From positions 1 to 31,760 of the forward strand of contig PS015201.1 of the NCBI GenBank assembly GCA_048213135.1: a DNA stretch of 31,760 bases. Reading direction: 5' to 3'. Shown one piece after another: positions 8,009-19,282 of the stretch. This DNA comes from Reclinomonas americana ATCC 50394. Taxonomy: Eukaryota > Jakobida > Jakobea > Jakobida. The notes beneath the pieces were generated by a model. That model was not told the origin of the DNA. It ran no database searches and saw nothing but the letters and a program-made list of their open reading frames with translations. Each line of letters starts with the position of its first letter. The stretch's first letter is position 1. The position numbers and the translations under genes are program-made.

Positions 8009-11000
8009 TCAGCGAGCACGGGTGCACATCTCTGGAACAGTGATGGTCGGCTCGAAGTACTGTGTGCCCTCGGGAAGACCACCAGGGTTTTGCGCCTCGC
8101 CCTGCGAATGAATTGAAGTCAGCTTAAGGCACAAAGGGAGAGGGACAGAGAAAAAGAGAGAGAAGAGAGAGAGAAGAGAGGTATCTCAACCATTGACATC
8201 CCCCACGCATATGTGCTGTGCTTCTGCAGCAATACGCTCTTTGTTCCGTGAGAGTAAACACGCAAATATCTGCATCTGACATTTAACGCAGATGTGCGAC
8301 ATCCTCTGCGTCCATGCGACTGAAACTTGCTTGCTATCACACTCACTCCCTTTGCCTCACTCACAAATCTTGCCGCGTTGCAGTGCACAAGAATGCACAC
8401 TCATTGCGCGCCTATCTACTCCTGCTGTCAAAATGTCGCCCTTTCCTCACCATCCTCTTCTCCGTCTCCCTCTCCCTCTCCCTCTCCCTCTCCCTCTCCC
8501 TCTCCCTCTCCCTCTCCCTCTCCCTCTCCCTCTCCCTCTCCCTCTCCTTCCCCCCTTTTCCTTTTTCATCACTCACCGGTGGCCCCCGTGCGATTTCTGG
8601 CTCATCGCCCAACTCCAGAATCTGCGCCATCATGTACTCGCCACTGCAAAACATCCTGCACCGGCACACGCATGTCAGCATTTCACCCTTGTTTGCACAG
8701 TGAATGAGGCGCAAACAACACGCAACATGGCCGCCAGTTGCTGCTGCGGGATCACCGAGTACTGCGCCGGCGAAATCACAATGCGATCACTGGCCCTGTG
8801 AATCGCCTCATACGCAAAGCCATCCCGCGGAGGCTCGCCACTGCCAAAGCGCATGCGGCGGAACAAAGCAATGCACTCGCGACCTTGGTTGACGGTGCCG
8901 CGAAGACTGCAACGGGAAAATCAGCGCGCAAGGACGAGAACGGCACACAACAGAGTAACCATGGACGCAACTCGTCGACCTCCACACGACGACTCAACAC
9001 GGCACGTGCACGAATACCCGTGTTGACGGACAAATCCACGTGCTCCACAACAGTCTCCATCTCCGCCTCGACCATCACCATGCGCTGCAGCTCCGAGACC
9101 GGGGTACGAATTGAGCTGCACATACAGAGGGGGAAAGTGTCAAAGAATGCACAGAACGAGAATGTTCAAAGAAGAACAAACCAGTCGCCGCGGCGGTCAC
9201 CAAAGCGCTGCAGGACCAAGTCGGCAATGGCCAGCATGTTCTTGTTGAACGCGGGACCACGTTCCTGCCAAAAGCTGGCCACGTCAATGTGGTGCAGGCA
9301 CGCGTGCACAATGTCGGCACACTGCTTGGGCGTCGGCAGCAGGTCGTCGAGCATCTCAGGGCTGACAGGGCCGGAGGCGGGAAGCCTGGTGGGAGGGGAA
9401 GGGATGTAAGAAGGGGAATACAGGGAAGTAGGCTCCGAGGACGAGGAGGAGGCAAAGAGGGGGGAAAGGAGGAGGAAAGAATGAAGAGACTGCAGAGACA
9501 GCAGACGAGAGACCAATGCAGCACGAGGGAGAGTGAGCGGCATGGAGAGAGTGAGAGAGAGAGAGAGAGAGGAGGAGTAGGAAGGAAAGGGGAAAGAGGG
9601 AGGAACAAGAAGCAGCATAGATCCAGTTGCAAGAAGAGTGAATGGGGACACAGAAGAGAATGAGAGAGACAGAGAGAGCGAGAGAGGCTGCGGCGATGCT
9701 GAAATGAAGACGAGGAGACACTGCATGAGTGTGAAAAAGATGCGTGCATAGAGAGAAGGATTGGAGGCAGATGACGTCGTAAGGTGAATGTAACAAGCAG
9801 ACGCCACTCGCAAATGCATCAGGGTGCGTCGAATGACTGTCGTTATCACAACTGATGCAAGTCAAGTGCAGAGTACAAGAAAAGGGGAAATCCAAGAATG
9901 CAGCATCGGGGGAGAGGACTCATGGAAAGAGTGACAAGGAGAGAGAAGCACAGCGAGACATTGAGAGAGTCTACACGTCTGTGAGGAGAGAGAGAGAGAG
10001 AGCGAGAGTGTGAAGAGGGAGAGCGCACGCGTATGACTTGCCAGGGTTGAAGCAACAACTTGCAACATACACAAAACATGACTCGGAATAAGAAAGAAGG
10101 AGGGAGAAAAACCAGACGACGAAGGCTTCCTTTCAACAACTCACATCCACCCTCTCTGTCTCTCTTTTTCTCTGTCTCTTTTCCCTCTCTTTTCTCTCTT
10201 TCTCTCTTCCTCTCTCTTCCTCTCTCTTCCTCTCCCTTCCTCCTCTTTTCTCTCTTTCTCTCTATTTCTCTCTATTTCTCTCTTCCTCTCTCTTTCCCTT
10301 CTCTTCCTTTCCCCTCTCACTTCCCCTCCCTCCCCCTTCCCCAAATCCCTCTTCCCCCTTCTTTCCCTTTCCTAACCTATCCCTCGGCGGCATGCTGGCC
10401 GTGGTCATACCCAGCTCCACCAGCGCATTCCCGGCATCCCTCGCCCGATCACACATGGACAGCACAAAGAGCACACGCTGCAGAAGCGTGGTGGAAATTG
10501 CGTCGTCCTCCTCGTCGTCCATGCCGCCGACCATGCCGGGGCTCACCGAGTCGAGCAGACCCAGATGTTGGAGGAGGATGAATCGCGCCTCAATGAGCCG
10601 CTGGCAGCGCTTCTCCAGTCGCGCCAGTGCACGTTCCAGATCGGCATTGTTGCCCGAGAGCAGGTCGAGCTTTGGCTGCACAGATTCGATCTGCCGCTGC
10701 AGCACCACGCGCTCTTGCTCCAGCGAGTGCACCAGCGCTTGCAGGTTGGTCAGCTGCGAGGAGGCCACTGTGGTGTGGAGAAGGGAAAGGGGGAGAGAGG
10801 TGAGGCATCCATCAAGTGTGCCAAAGAGCGTGTACACGCAACATGTCAACGACGTCTGCATCGAATCGGCCTCGCCGAGTCGCTCCTCCAGCTGTCGGAT
10901 GCGACCATCGCTCACGTGCTCACGCTCCGTGGCCACCGCCGCAGCATGTCGCAGGCTCTCCACTTGCGCCTCCAGTGTCGCCGCCATTTCCTCGGCCGTT

Positions 11001-11977
11001 CGCAACTGGCCGCGCAGCTCCACACCACGCTCCTCCAGCTCGTCGCGTTGTGCCGTGAGACGCTTCACCGATTCCTTAAGTGCAATCATCTGTGACAGTG
11101 GTCAGCCACTCAGAATTGCAATGGACAGATAATAAAGAGACACTCACCTCCTGCTGTGCCCTGGTGGCGGCCGCATCTCGCTCGCCCTCCGCCTGTATCA
11201 CCATTGAAGTCAGCAAACCCCTTCTCACGAAATTCCCCACATTGGCAAACGCACCGCTGCCAGTGACTCGCGCAGCTGCGCCACATTTGCCTGCAACTCG
11301 GCAATCCGCTCCGACGTGGTGGAGGAGCTGGAGAGAATCTCCTGCGATTGCAGCTTGGCACGCTCGACCTCGCGAGCCAACAACTCGGCACGCTCCGCGG
11401 CTTGTGTCCTCTGTTGCTTGAGCTGGTCGATCTCGTCGCGCGACAAAATGAGATTGGCCCGCACACTCTCCAACTCGCTGGCCGACTGCGCGTTCAGCCG
11501 GGTGACCTCGCTCTGCAGTGCGGCCTCGCGCGTTGTCTTCTCCTCCAATTGTTGCTGCAGGGCCAGCAGTTGTGCGCGGGAGGCCTCCAAGTCCGAACGC
11601 AGGCCGGTCACCCTGTATGAGGGAAAGGGGGTTAGGAGAGAGGATGAGGGGGAAGGAGAAGGAGCAGTGGTGCGAGAGAAAAAGGGGGAAATGAAGAGAA
11701 AGGACAGTGAAGAGATGAGTGAGAGAGAGAGAGAGAGAAAGTGTAAGGGAAAGGAGGACAACGAAACAGAGCGGTGAGACTGAGGACCGAAGAAGAGAAA
11801 CAAGGAAGGTTCAATAGCAACGGCTGGCTGACGAAGGAAACGAACAAGGAACGAGGGAGAGTGAAACAAAGGCAATCGAAGAAGAGGAAAACAGGGATGT
11901 GGGAATACAGACGAGAGATGAAGTAAAAGAGAAGACAAAAACGGATAAGAAAGAGAAATTGAGATGGCTGTCGCAAG

Positions 11978-12019
<42 letters not shown>

Positions 12020-15000
12020 GAACTACTGTTGGTTGTTTCGTCGTTCCTTCCCTTTCCCCGTTCCCCCCGTCCCCCCTACCCTACCTTACTTTACTTTACG
12101 TACTACTTACCTTTACGTTACNNNNNNNNNNNNNNNNNNNNNNNNNNNNNNNNNNNNNNNNNNNNNNNNNNNNNNNNNNNNNNNNNNNNNNNNNNNNNNN
12201 NNNNNNNNNNNNNNNNNNNNNNNNNNNNNNNNNNNNNNNNNNNNNNNNNNNNNNNNNNNNNNNNNNNNNNNNNNNNNNNNNNNNNNNNNNNNNNNNNNNN
12301 NNNNNNNNNNNNNNNNNNNNNNNNNNNNNNNNNNNNNNNNNNNNNNNNNNNNNNNNNNNNNNNNNNNNNNNNNNNNNNNNNNNNNNNNNNNNNNNNNNNN
12401 NNNNNNNNNNNNNNNNNNNNNNNNNNNNNNNNNNNNNNNNNNNNNNNNNNNNNNNNNNNNNNNNNNNNNNNNNNNNNNNNNNNNNNNNNNNNNNNNNNNN
12501 NNNNNNNNNNNNNNNNNNNNNNNNNNNNNNNNNNNNNNNNNNNNNNNNNNNNNNNNNNNNNNNNNNNNNNNNNNNNNNNNNNNNNNNNNNNNNNNNNNNN
12601 NNNNNNNNNNNNNNNNNNNNNNNNNNNNNNNNNNNNNNNNNNNNNNNNNNNNNNNNNNNNNNNNGTACGTAGTACCGTAGTACGTCGGTACGACGTAGTA
12701 CCGACGTACGACGTAGTCGAGAGAGAGATAGACCAGCCGACGAGTGACGATGAGAAAAAGAGAGAGAGAGAGAGAGAGGAACAACTACTGTTGGGTTCTT
12801 GTCTCTCTTTTCCTCCCCCCGCCCCCCTCCCAACTCTTTAATTTGCCAATTCTTCAAGTTCCACAACAGACGCAACTCGAGCCTCAACGCCTCAGTCTCG
12901 CCGACGCTGGTGGGCGGCGTATTCACTGCAGATCCAGTCGCGGAGTTGCCAGGTGACTCGCGCCACCGATTTACATCGCCCAACTGGGCAAGCAGCTTGT
13001 TGCGCTCGCCTTGCAACATCACCACCTTCTCCTCCAGCTCCGCCACCACCTCCGTCATGTCCATCGACGCGGGGTCGATCATGGCGGACTCGCCAATCTC
13101 GCTGACCGCCGTGCTGCCGTCCATTTCTGCTCCCTCGAGCAAGCGCAGCAGCTCGCTCGGAATCGAGTCGATCAGTGGCAGTTGTGCGTCGAATTCGGGC
13201 ACAACCACTTGGCACTCGGGAACCGACTCGAGAAGACCGGGGAACAGTTCTGGTGGCATCAGCGAGCCATACCTGCTGTTGAACCTGGGGAGGGGGGAAT
13301 GTGAGGGAAAGGTGGAAAGGGGGGAAGAGAACGGGAAGGAAAAAAGGGAAGGGGGAGAAGGGGGAAAGGAGGAAAAGAGGAAGGGGGAGAGGGGGGACAG
13401 GAGGAAGCGCACGTTAAAGACGGTAGCGAAATTGGAGACGAAGAAGAGAAATCCGAGAATAGGAATGGGACGGGGACGGGAAAGAAGGGGAGGTGAGTGA
13501 AGAAGCTCGCACAAGCATCTCATCTGAGCAAAGACACTCTTCCTCTTTTGAGCTAACGCACTCTTTTTCTCTCACTTCTGCATCTTCGCACTCACAAAAT
13601 CGCTCATTCAATCGAGTGACACCTTCCCTTCTATTTTCTCACGCGCGATCTCCTCTAATTTCTTACAAGAAAACAGAGAACGGAGAGAGGTAGGAAGGGT
13701 TAGAGTCGGCGTGAGGAAGGAGGAGTGGTGCTTGACTCGGTCACGCAGCCGTCTACTGTCCAGTGCACACATTCCGCTCTCACGCACCACACGCTTAAAA
13801 CTCACTACTCGCACACTCAGAGTCAAACATGTGCAAGCGCTCGCTGTCTGCCTCTCCCACAAACAATCGGTTGCACAGACAGAGAGAGGGAGTTAAAGAA
13901 GAATGCGTGAGAGTGTGAGTGTACGTCAGAGCAAATGCGACTCTGATGGTCCTTCCCTCTACCTAGTTTGCTGTCTCTTCCCTTCTCGCTTCCTCTTCCC
14001 TTCCTCCTTGCCCTCCGCCCTCTCCCTTCTCCCCCTCCTCCCTTCCCCTCTTTACCCTTTGCACTCACCGCTGTCTCCTGCTCATCTCCTTATCGCGCAA
14101 CGACAGAATCATGGTGGCCATGCGTCGCCCAAACGCCATGTACTGCACGCCGAATCGCCGCCGTCGCTGCATCTCTTGCAAGGCACGGACATAGGTCGAC
14201 GGCAGCTTGCGAATGTACCTCAGGTGGTTCAACTTGGCCGACTCGTTTTGCAACGCCTGTGCGCGCAAGAGATGCAGAGAGAGTCAGGCGAAAGGGCTGA
14301 AGAGGCAATGGCACTGCTCTGACACACCTCATTCAGCATCACTCGCTTGTTTTGCAAATCACGAATCAGCGACTGGTGCCGTGAGACGGCACGAAGTCTG
14401 GCATGCAGCATGCCGCTGGATTGAGCCTGCATTTGTGAAACCAATGTGAGTACACTATCCTGAGTTGGAAGGAAGAACACGGGGGCACGCAACTGCCGAG
14501 TTGGAAATCGTACGCAGAATCTCCTCCATCCGTGCGTCGTTCTCGGCCATGCGTTGCAACACAATGTCGTGCTGGTGCACCAGGTTTACGAGAGCCTGTC
14601 CCATGTCGGAGAGGCTGACGCCGCCCGTTCGTGTGGGTGACAGCGACGGTACGGTAAGGTCCACCTGCTGGATGACGTCACCGGCCTTGTCGAGATCGGC
14701 GTGGAACGACTGTTCACATGTCCGCTGGTCGCGGAACAGACGCTCAATCTCCTTCAGGTAGGCGTGCGAGACTCGTTGTCTGTACACCAACAATTGTCGG
14801 CAAAGGCAGGAGACTTAGAAAGGCGCAGGAGTCGTGAAACGAAACTGCTCCTCAAAGTTGCCATCCAGCTGCGCGTTGACGGCCTTGTCAACGTCGACAA
14901 AGGAAGCACGCGTGTCGCGGATCTTGGTGGCCAGCTGCGTCTGATTCCGCCGACATCGCTGGAGGAAGTGTTCGAGTTCGTCGCGGTGCAAAATGTCGAC

Positions 15001-17446
15001 CAGGGTACGACGCGGTCGCTCCTCGGTGCCGCCTTGTTGGAGGGCTGGGTGGAGGGGGATGGAGGGGATCTGTGGAGGGGGAGGGGGTGAGACAAAGGGG
15101 AAGGGAGGGTGGGAAGGAAATAGGGAAAGGAAATGGGGGAAGGAAATGGGGGGAATGGGGGAAGGAGAAGGTAGGGGGAGAGCAAAGGGCGGAGAGCGAA
15201 GGGGGGAGAGCAAAAGGGGAAGAGCAAAAGGGGAAGAGCAAAAGGGGNNNNNNNNNNNNNNNNNNNNNNNNNNNNNNNNNNNNNNNNNNNNNNNNNNNNN
15301 NNNNNNNNNNNNNNNNNNNNNNNNNNNNNNNNNNNNNNNNNNNNNNNNNNNNNNNNNNNNNNNNNNNNNNNNNNNNNNNNNNNNNNNNNNNNNNNNNNNN
15401 NNNNNNNNNNNNNNNNNNNNNNNNNNNNNNNNNNNNNNNNNNNNNNNNNNNNNNNNNNNNNNCAAAAGGGGAGAGCGAAGGGGGGAGAGGGAAGAGAAAG
15501 AAGAACAAATAGAGATGAAGAGAACAGCAAGAGAGAGAAAATTGAGTCCCACAGGCATAGAGAAATTGAGGAAAAGAAGAGAAAAGGTCACAGATTGAAA
15601 AACAGACAGAAAGAATGGGAAGGATAGCAAAGCCGAGGAAAAAGGAGGAAAACAAGGGGGTAAGACACAAGGAAATGAGAGTCGCCAATCTCAGCGGAAC
15701 GTGACCGGTGCGACAACAACGACGTGAGCAAGTTGTCGCATCCAACCTCTTTCTTCCCCCTCTCCCCCTTTCCCTCCCTCGCGACTCACCTGCGACCACT
15801 GCGCATCGGCCTCCGACAACACCCGGTCATTCTTGTCCAGCTGTCGCTGGCACCGATCAAAAAACTGCTCGAAACTCTCCTTGATGCGGGAAAAGTGCGA
15901 GTCGAGGTTGACGACGGCAGCGTCCGCGGCCGCCAGTCGCACCGACTCCCGCTGATACAACGACTTGTACGCCCGCAAATGATCCGAGCCACGCTTCACA
16001 AACTTCTCCGCCTGTGTGTGATCGGCAAACAGTCGCCGCTCCACCAGCCGCAGCTGCTCCACTGTCGACGGCAGCACGTTTTCCGAGTAGCACACGGCGT
16101 CAACGCGTGCATCATCGTCGCCCAGCAGTGCCTCTCGCGAGGGAACTAATCACGGAGGTGTGAGTGTGGGTGCACACGCGGAACAACACGGAATCACGGG
16201 ACAAGGAACATACCCACGTGTTCCGACACCGGCACCAGTGGCTCCTCATTCGGCGCCACGTCGCTCACAATCTGCCTCCGGTCATACAAGTACAGCGCTT
16301 GCGACTGTGACGGAATGAATGAGAATGAGAAGGAGGGAGAGGGAGAAGAGGGGAAGAAGGAAGGAGGATGAGGAGAAAAAGAAGATGCGGACGGAGAAAA
16401 TGAAGAAGAAAGAGGACAGCCGTGAGAAATGAAGGGAGGAGAAGAATGGGAAGGATGAGGAAGAGGGAGAAGGGGAAGCAATGGTAGAGGAGGTAGAAGG
16501 AGTGGAGAAGCAGGAGCAGGAGAGAACTAGACAGAACAAGAAGAAGATGCGGACGGAGAAAATGAAGAAGAAAGAGGACGGGAGAGAGAACAGAGGGGAG
16601 AAGAAAAAAGGAGGAACAGGAGGAGAACAAGAAACGGCAGAGGAAGACGAGGACGAGGAGTGCGTGCAAGACGACGAACAACAGGATGAATGAAGACGCT
16701 TTGTTTCTTGGACTATCCCTGCGGTTTACATAAGAGAAGAAGGGAGAATATGGGAAGGATGTGGAAGAGACGGTGGAGAACAAGAAGAGGAAGAGGTGAG
16801 AAGCAAGGAAGAAATCGAGGAGCACGAGAGAAACGGAAAGAACAAGAACAGGGGGAGGAGGAGGGAGGAGGAGGAGGAGGAGGGGGGAGGAGGAGGAGGT
16901 GGAGAACTGCAGGAGGAGAAAAGCAGCTGTGTACGTGGAAGTAGAAGGAAGAAAGATGGAAAGAAGAACAAGAACAAGGGGGAGGAAGAAGAGTCGAGGT
17001 AGCTGGAGAACAGCGACGGTGTGCGTGGAAGGAAGAAATCGAGGAGCAGGAGAAAACCAGAAAGAACAAGAACAAGGGGGAGGAGGAGGAAGAAGAAGAA
17101 GAAGAGACGAGGAAGATGGAGGACGAGGAAGATGGAGAACGAGGAGCAGAAGCAGCTGCTGCGAGGAACAATCAACGCACTCCATCAAACGCATACGACT
17201 GCAGCGTGCGATTCGGATCCAGTCTCTCCCCGCCACAAATGAGGATCTGATCGGCAGCGGCCACCAACGTCTCCGTCTCCAGCGCCTGAATCAGTTGCAA
17301 AACACTATCACCACTGTATGAGAGACACGACAGACAAACTGTGACACTGTCTCAGTCAATGAACGAGAGCGCGCGCGCAACGTTGGGTCATCGCCTTTGA
17401 GAACAACCTCGACCGGCTTACCCGGATGCGCAAAGTACACACGCAT
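8009..17446 (-). CDS. ATG11: ATG11/RB1CC1(FIP200)-like autophagy scaffold, 18 exons
   Basis: ATG11/FIP200 proteins scaffold the Atg1/ULK kinase complex and bind cargo receptors in autophagy. Exons in transcript order: 17446-17382, 17313-17181, 16304-16214, 16145-15790, about 15044-14846, 14779-14494, 14426-14328, 14256-14069, 13284-12877, 11612-11255, 11192-11148, 11089-10843, 10767-10377, 9385-9182, 9115-8972, 8906-8727, 8655-8577, 8101-8009. About 1190 aa, normal for the family. Residues 1-95 are ubiquitin-like (MRVYFAHPGKPVEVVL, DQILICGGERLD, ALYLYDRRQIV). Residues about 410-515 match the Atg17-like region (LPSTYVRALQEMQRRRRF, DKEMSRRQRFNSRYG, PPELFPGL). Residues about 530-950 are coiled coil. 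The last ~110 residues resemble the C-terminal ATG11 'claw' (ECIALFRRM, EYMMAQILEL, NPGGLPEGTQYF). All junctions keep phase except into exon 5, where one base is unaccounted for and an extra exon may lie in the N gap. A second in-frame ATG lies upstream at 17467. Confidence 0.86.
8102..8576 (-). repeat. Last ATG11 intron with CCCTCT hexamer array
   Basis: This intron is 475 nt. The plus strand carries about 14 copies of the hexamer CCCTCT at 8465-8549 (purine-rich next to the donor in the transcript) and a GA-rich stretch at 8138-8181 (pyrimidine-rich near the acceptor). The middle, 8185-8440, is ordinary-complexity DNA with no supported exon. Confidence 0.85.
9386..10376 (-). other. Long ATG11 intron, 991 nt, purine-rich start and pyrimidine-rich end
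   Basis: It joins coiled-coil exon 13 (ends AG, phase 2) to exon 14 (starts G) to give R-L-P-A-S. In the transcript the first ~240 nt (plus 10140-10376) are G/A-rich and the last ~270 nt (plus 9390-9660) are C/T-rich. The middle holds unique DNA and a GA repeat (9990-10003). I found no extra exon. Confidence 0.8.
12122..12664. other. Assembly gap (N)
   Basis: 543 undetermined bases inside an ATG11 intron, flanked by GTAC-rich simple repeat, which probably caused the assembly break. Confidence 0.95.
12665..12718. repeat. GTAC/ACGT-rich palindromic simple repeat
   Basis: The 54 bases after the gap are built almost wholly from GTAC, ACGT and TAGTACC pieces that read alike on both strands. The left gap flank (12085-12121) is a related TTAC/GTAC-rich sequence. 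This suggests a longer satellite inside the gap. Confidence 0.7.
13285..14068 (-). other. Long ATG11 intron, 784 nt
   Basis: It joins exon 8 (ending CAG CG) to exon 9 (starting G TTC AAC) to give Q-R-F-N-S, in the middle of the conserved Atg17-like region. In the transcript it is purine-rich next to the GTGAGT donor (plus 13955-14060) and pyrimidine-rich next to the acceptor (plus 13285-13400). No supported exon was found in the middle. Confidence 0.82.
15045..15789 (-). repeat. ATG11 intron with AGCAAAAGGGG-type minisatellite and N gap
   Basis: About 745 nt between exons 4 and 5. Plus 15180-15247 and 15463-15490 carry repeated units of about 15 bp (GAGCAAAAGGGGAA and variants) flanking an N gap at about 15248-15462. 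The phase of exon 4 (0) does not match the best acceptor for exon 5 (needs 1 carried base). A short exon may therefore be hidden in the gap, or a weaker acceptor (CGAG at 15024-15022) is used. Confidence 0.75.
16305..17180 (-). repeat. 876-nt ATG11 intron of nearly pure polypurine (plus strand)
   Basis: The plus strand is almost entirely A/G apart from a short mixed stretch at about 16690-16735. It contains internal duplications: a ~38-bp segment beginning GAAGATGCGGACGGAG at 16381 recurs at 16543, and segments ending AGAACAAGAACA recur near 16845, 16965 and 17065. Translations of either strand across it give Leu/Ser/Pro- or Glu/Arg-rich frames that are not genes. Confidence 0.85.
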
Positions 17447-18060
17447 GACTCTCACTCTCTCTGTCATGATGATAATCAATGAGTGAGTGAAGAAATGATC
17501 AGCCAACTGAACAATCATCACATTCGACGAATGACACACAGACACACAGACACACAGACACACACACAGAGAGAAAGGCTTGTGTAAACACACATGCGCG
17601 CACAGAAAGAGAGCGCGCGCGCTTGTGTAAAGTGGCTCACACAAACTGACACTAGTTGCTCGTGCGCGTTCTCTTGTCAGATACGCTCTCTCGCACACGC
17701 ACACAGACACACACACAGTGAGAGTGTGACACGCACTATTCTCTCAGTGTGTGTCTGTGTGTGCGTGAGAGAGAGAGCCTATTAAAAACCCCGGCACTTT
17801 GGTCGCGCACGTGTCAACTTTTTCTGTGTCACACACACGCACGCGCACACACACAGAGACAGACACAGTGACAAGAGAGTGCGTTTGTGTGTGTGTCTGT
17901 GTGTGTAAGAGGGAGGGAGAGGCGATGTCCGTGCGATCGACACCTTTTTTACACAAAGAAGTGTGAGTGACTGTCTCTCACACACTCACTGTGTCTCTCT
18001 CTGTGTGTGTCTCTGTCTGTGTGTTTGTGCGTGAGAGAGAGCGCGCGCGGGAAAATAATG
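17447..18060. repeat. CA/GT/GAGA microsatellite cluster upstream of ATG11
   Basis: Alternating CA, GT, GA and GC dinucleotide runs, e.g. 17535-17572, 17697-17720, 17828-17905 and 17990-18045. It is the likely 5' flank of ATG11. A TATTAAAA at 17780-17787 on the plus strand is the only AT-rich core-promoter-like word, and I do not assign it. Confidence 0.6.
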
Positions 18061-18948
18061 GGTGTTGTACCTCGACGTGTCGAGCGCGTGTGTTTGCTGT
18101 GTGTTGTTTGCTGTGGGAGGGCGAGTGACAGGATTTTTGCGGAATCCGGCGGCGATTTCGCGGAACGGTGGACATGAACGCAACTATTGCCAGTGCGCGC
18201 TTTGTTTGTGTGTGCGTGAGGAAATGGGAGTGTGCGAGAGTGTTGGGCGAGGCGATGAGAGACTTTGGAATTCATGATCGTTTTTTTTTACACAATGAAA
18301 TATTAATCGAAATTCCCGCGCGGCCGTTTCTGTGCTTGCCGATGGCGGTGGGTACTGGTGCCTTGTACGGCAAAGGCGCAGGTGGGCGTCTTGCTGCTGT
18401 CTGCCTGGCGTATGTGAAACTGCGGTGGACATGCAGGATCGAATTCGATCATGCAATTGGCTGGAAACGGAATTCGAATTCGAACGCGTGCTGGAAGCTT
18501 GTGCACTTGGATGAACTGGAGGGCGCCTCGGCAAGTGGAATGCAGAGCACACCAAGACAGGATCGAATTCGATCTTGAATCTGGCTCACCGCTGCGGTGT
18601 TCGGAATGAATAACAACCACCACCCACCACCGATATGAGCCTCACCAACAACATGACAAGCTCTCTTCTGTTTCAACTACGCCACCAACGTACGACATCA
18701 TCACTGTTTGCTTTTGCTTTGCCTGCTTCACGGATCCGGACCCGGCTTTGCTTTGTTTGCCTGGCTTATGGCCTTTTCCCGAATTCGATGTGCCGTGTAC
18801 GATCGCAGAAAACGCTATGCGTCTATGCAAGTGCGTCAAATCCACTGGTCAACCACGCTTAGCGGTGAAGATCGCAGTTCTCGACTTGTTCGGAGCTCCG
18901 AGAGCGAACACACACACACAAGGAACTGCTCGCTGCTGCCTCAAGACT
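18061..18948. other. Intergenic region with GATCGAATTCGATC palindromes; no confirmed gene
   Basis: A plus-strand open frame at 18168-18578 (136 codons) and another at 18748-19038 (96 codons) exist, but neither shows a family match, splice structure or codon pattern I trust. The 14-bp perfect palindrome GATCGAATTCGATC occurs at 18437-18450 and 18561-18574, and GAATTCGAATTC lies between them at about 18470. Confidence 0.5.
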
Positions 18949-19282
18949 GGTGTTTGTGTTGATGTTTTGGAGACGGTTGAACTTGGTCATCAAGACAGGT
19001 GTTGCTTGTTTGGTGATAGTTACTGTTTAGTATACTGAGGTTTTTAAATTTGGAAGAGAAGAACGGAGCAGTCACAAACTGCTGTTCCTCTGGAAGAAAT
19101 TGGTGCATGAATTTGTATGCTGGCGTTTCTGCAAGAGAAACCACGGCTCTTGACAAGCGTCGACTTGTGTAATACTTCTCGTGCAGGTGTCCTATCACGA
19201 GGTCGTGAGTTGGGTGTCTGTGTTGATGTTTTGGATACGGTTGAACTTGGTCATCAACACAGCTGTTGCTTGTTTGTTGGTG
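18949..19282 (+). repeat. Direct repeat pair, ~68 bp, 264 bp apart
   Basis: Copies at 18949-19016 and 19213-19282 share long blocks (GTGTTGATGTTTTGGA, ACGGTTGAACTTGGTCATCAA, GTTGCTTGTTT; quoted in parts) with only a few substitutions and one 3-bp insertion. Both read without stops in the same frame (DVLETVELGHQ / DVLDTVELGHQ). Their role is unknown. Confidence 0.85.

Larger units (their letters stand above)
11613..12876 (-). other. Long ATG11 intron, 1264 nt including an N gap
   Basis: It connects exon 9 (phase 2, GA) to exon 10 (G), giving L-E-V-T-G. It contains a GA array at 11978-12017, an N gap at 12122-12664 and, on both gap flanks, TAC/GTAC-rich repeats (12085-12121 and 12665-12718). 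The transcript is purine-rich by the donor and pyrimidine-rich by the acceptor. Confidence 0.8.

Noticed and set aside
8300-8800. Ser-Pro or Ser-Leu repeat protein on the plus strand
   Set aside because: It arises from the CCCTCT hexamer array in the last ATG11 intron, and all three frames are equally open.
9850-10139. Separate small gene starting MLKGSLRRLVFLPPS on the minus strand
   Set aside because: It lies inside the 991-nt ATG11 intron. Exons 13 and 14 join in phase without it, and its downstream part is CT-repeat translation.
10392-11620. Plus-strand Ser/Arg-rich frames opposite the coiled-coil exons
   Set aside because: Antisense shadows of ATG11 exons 10-13. The minus strand shows heptad-like coiled coil and matched splice phases.
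16265-17236. Minus-strand 323-codon Leu/Ser/Pro-rich 'membrane protein'
   Set aside because: It is the translation of a polypyrimidine intron of ATG11. Its hydrophobicity comes only from CTT/CTC/TCC codons.
18168-19038. Plus-strand frames of 136 and 96 codons between ATG11 and the mosaic gene
   Set aside because: No family signal, no start context or splice support. They are noted as intergenic features rather than called as genes.
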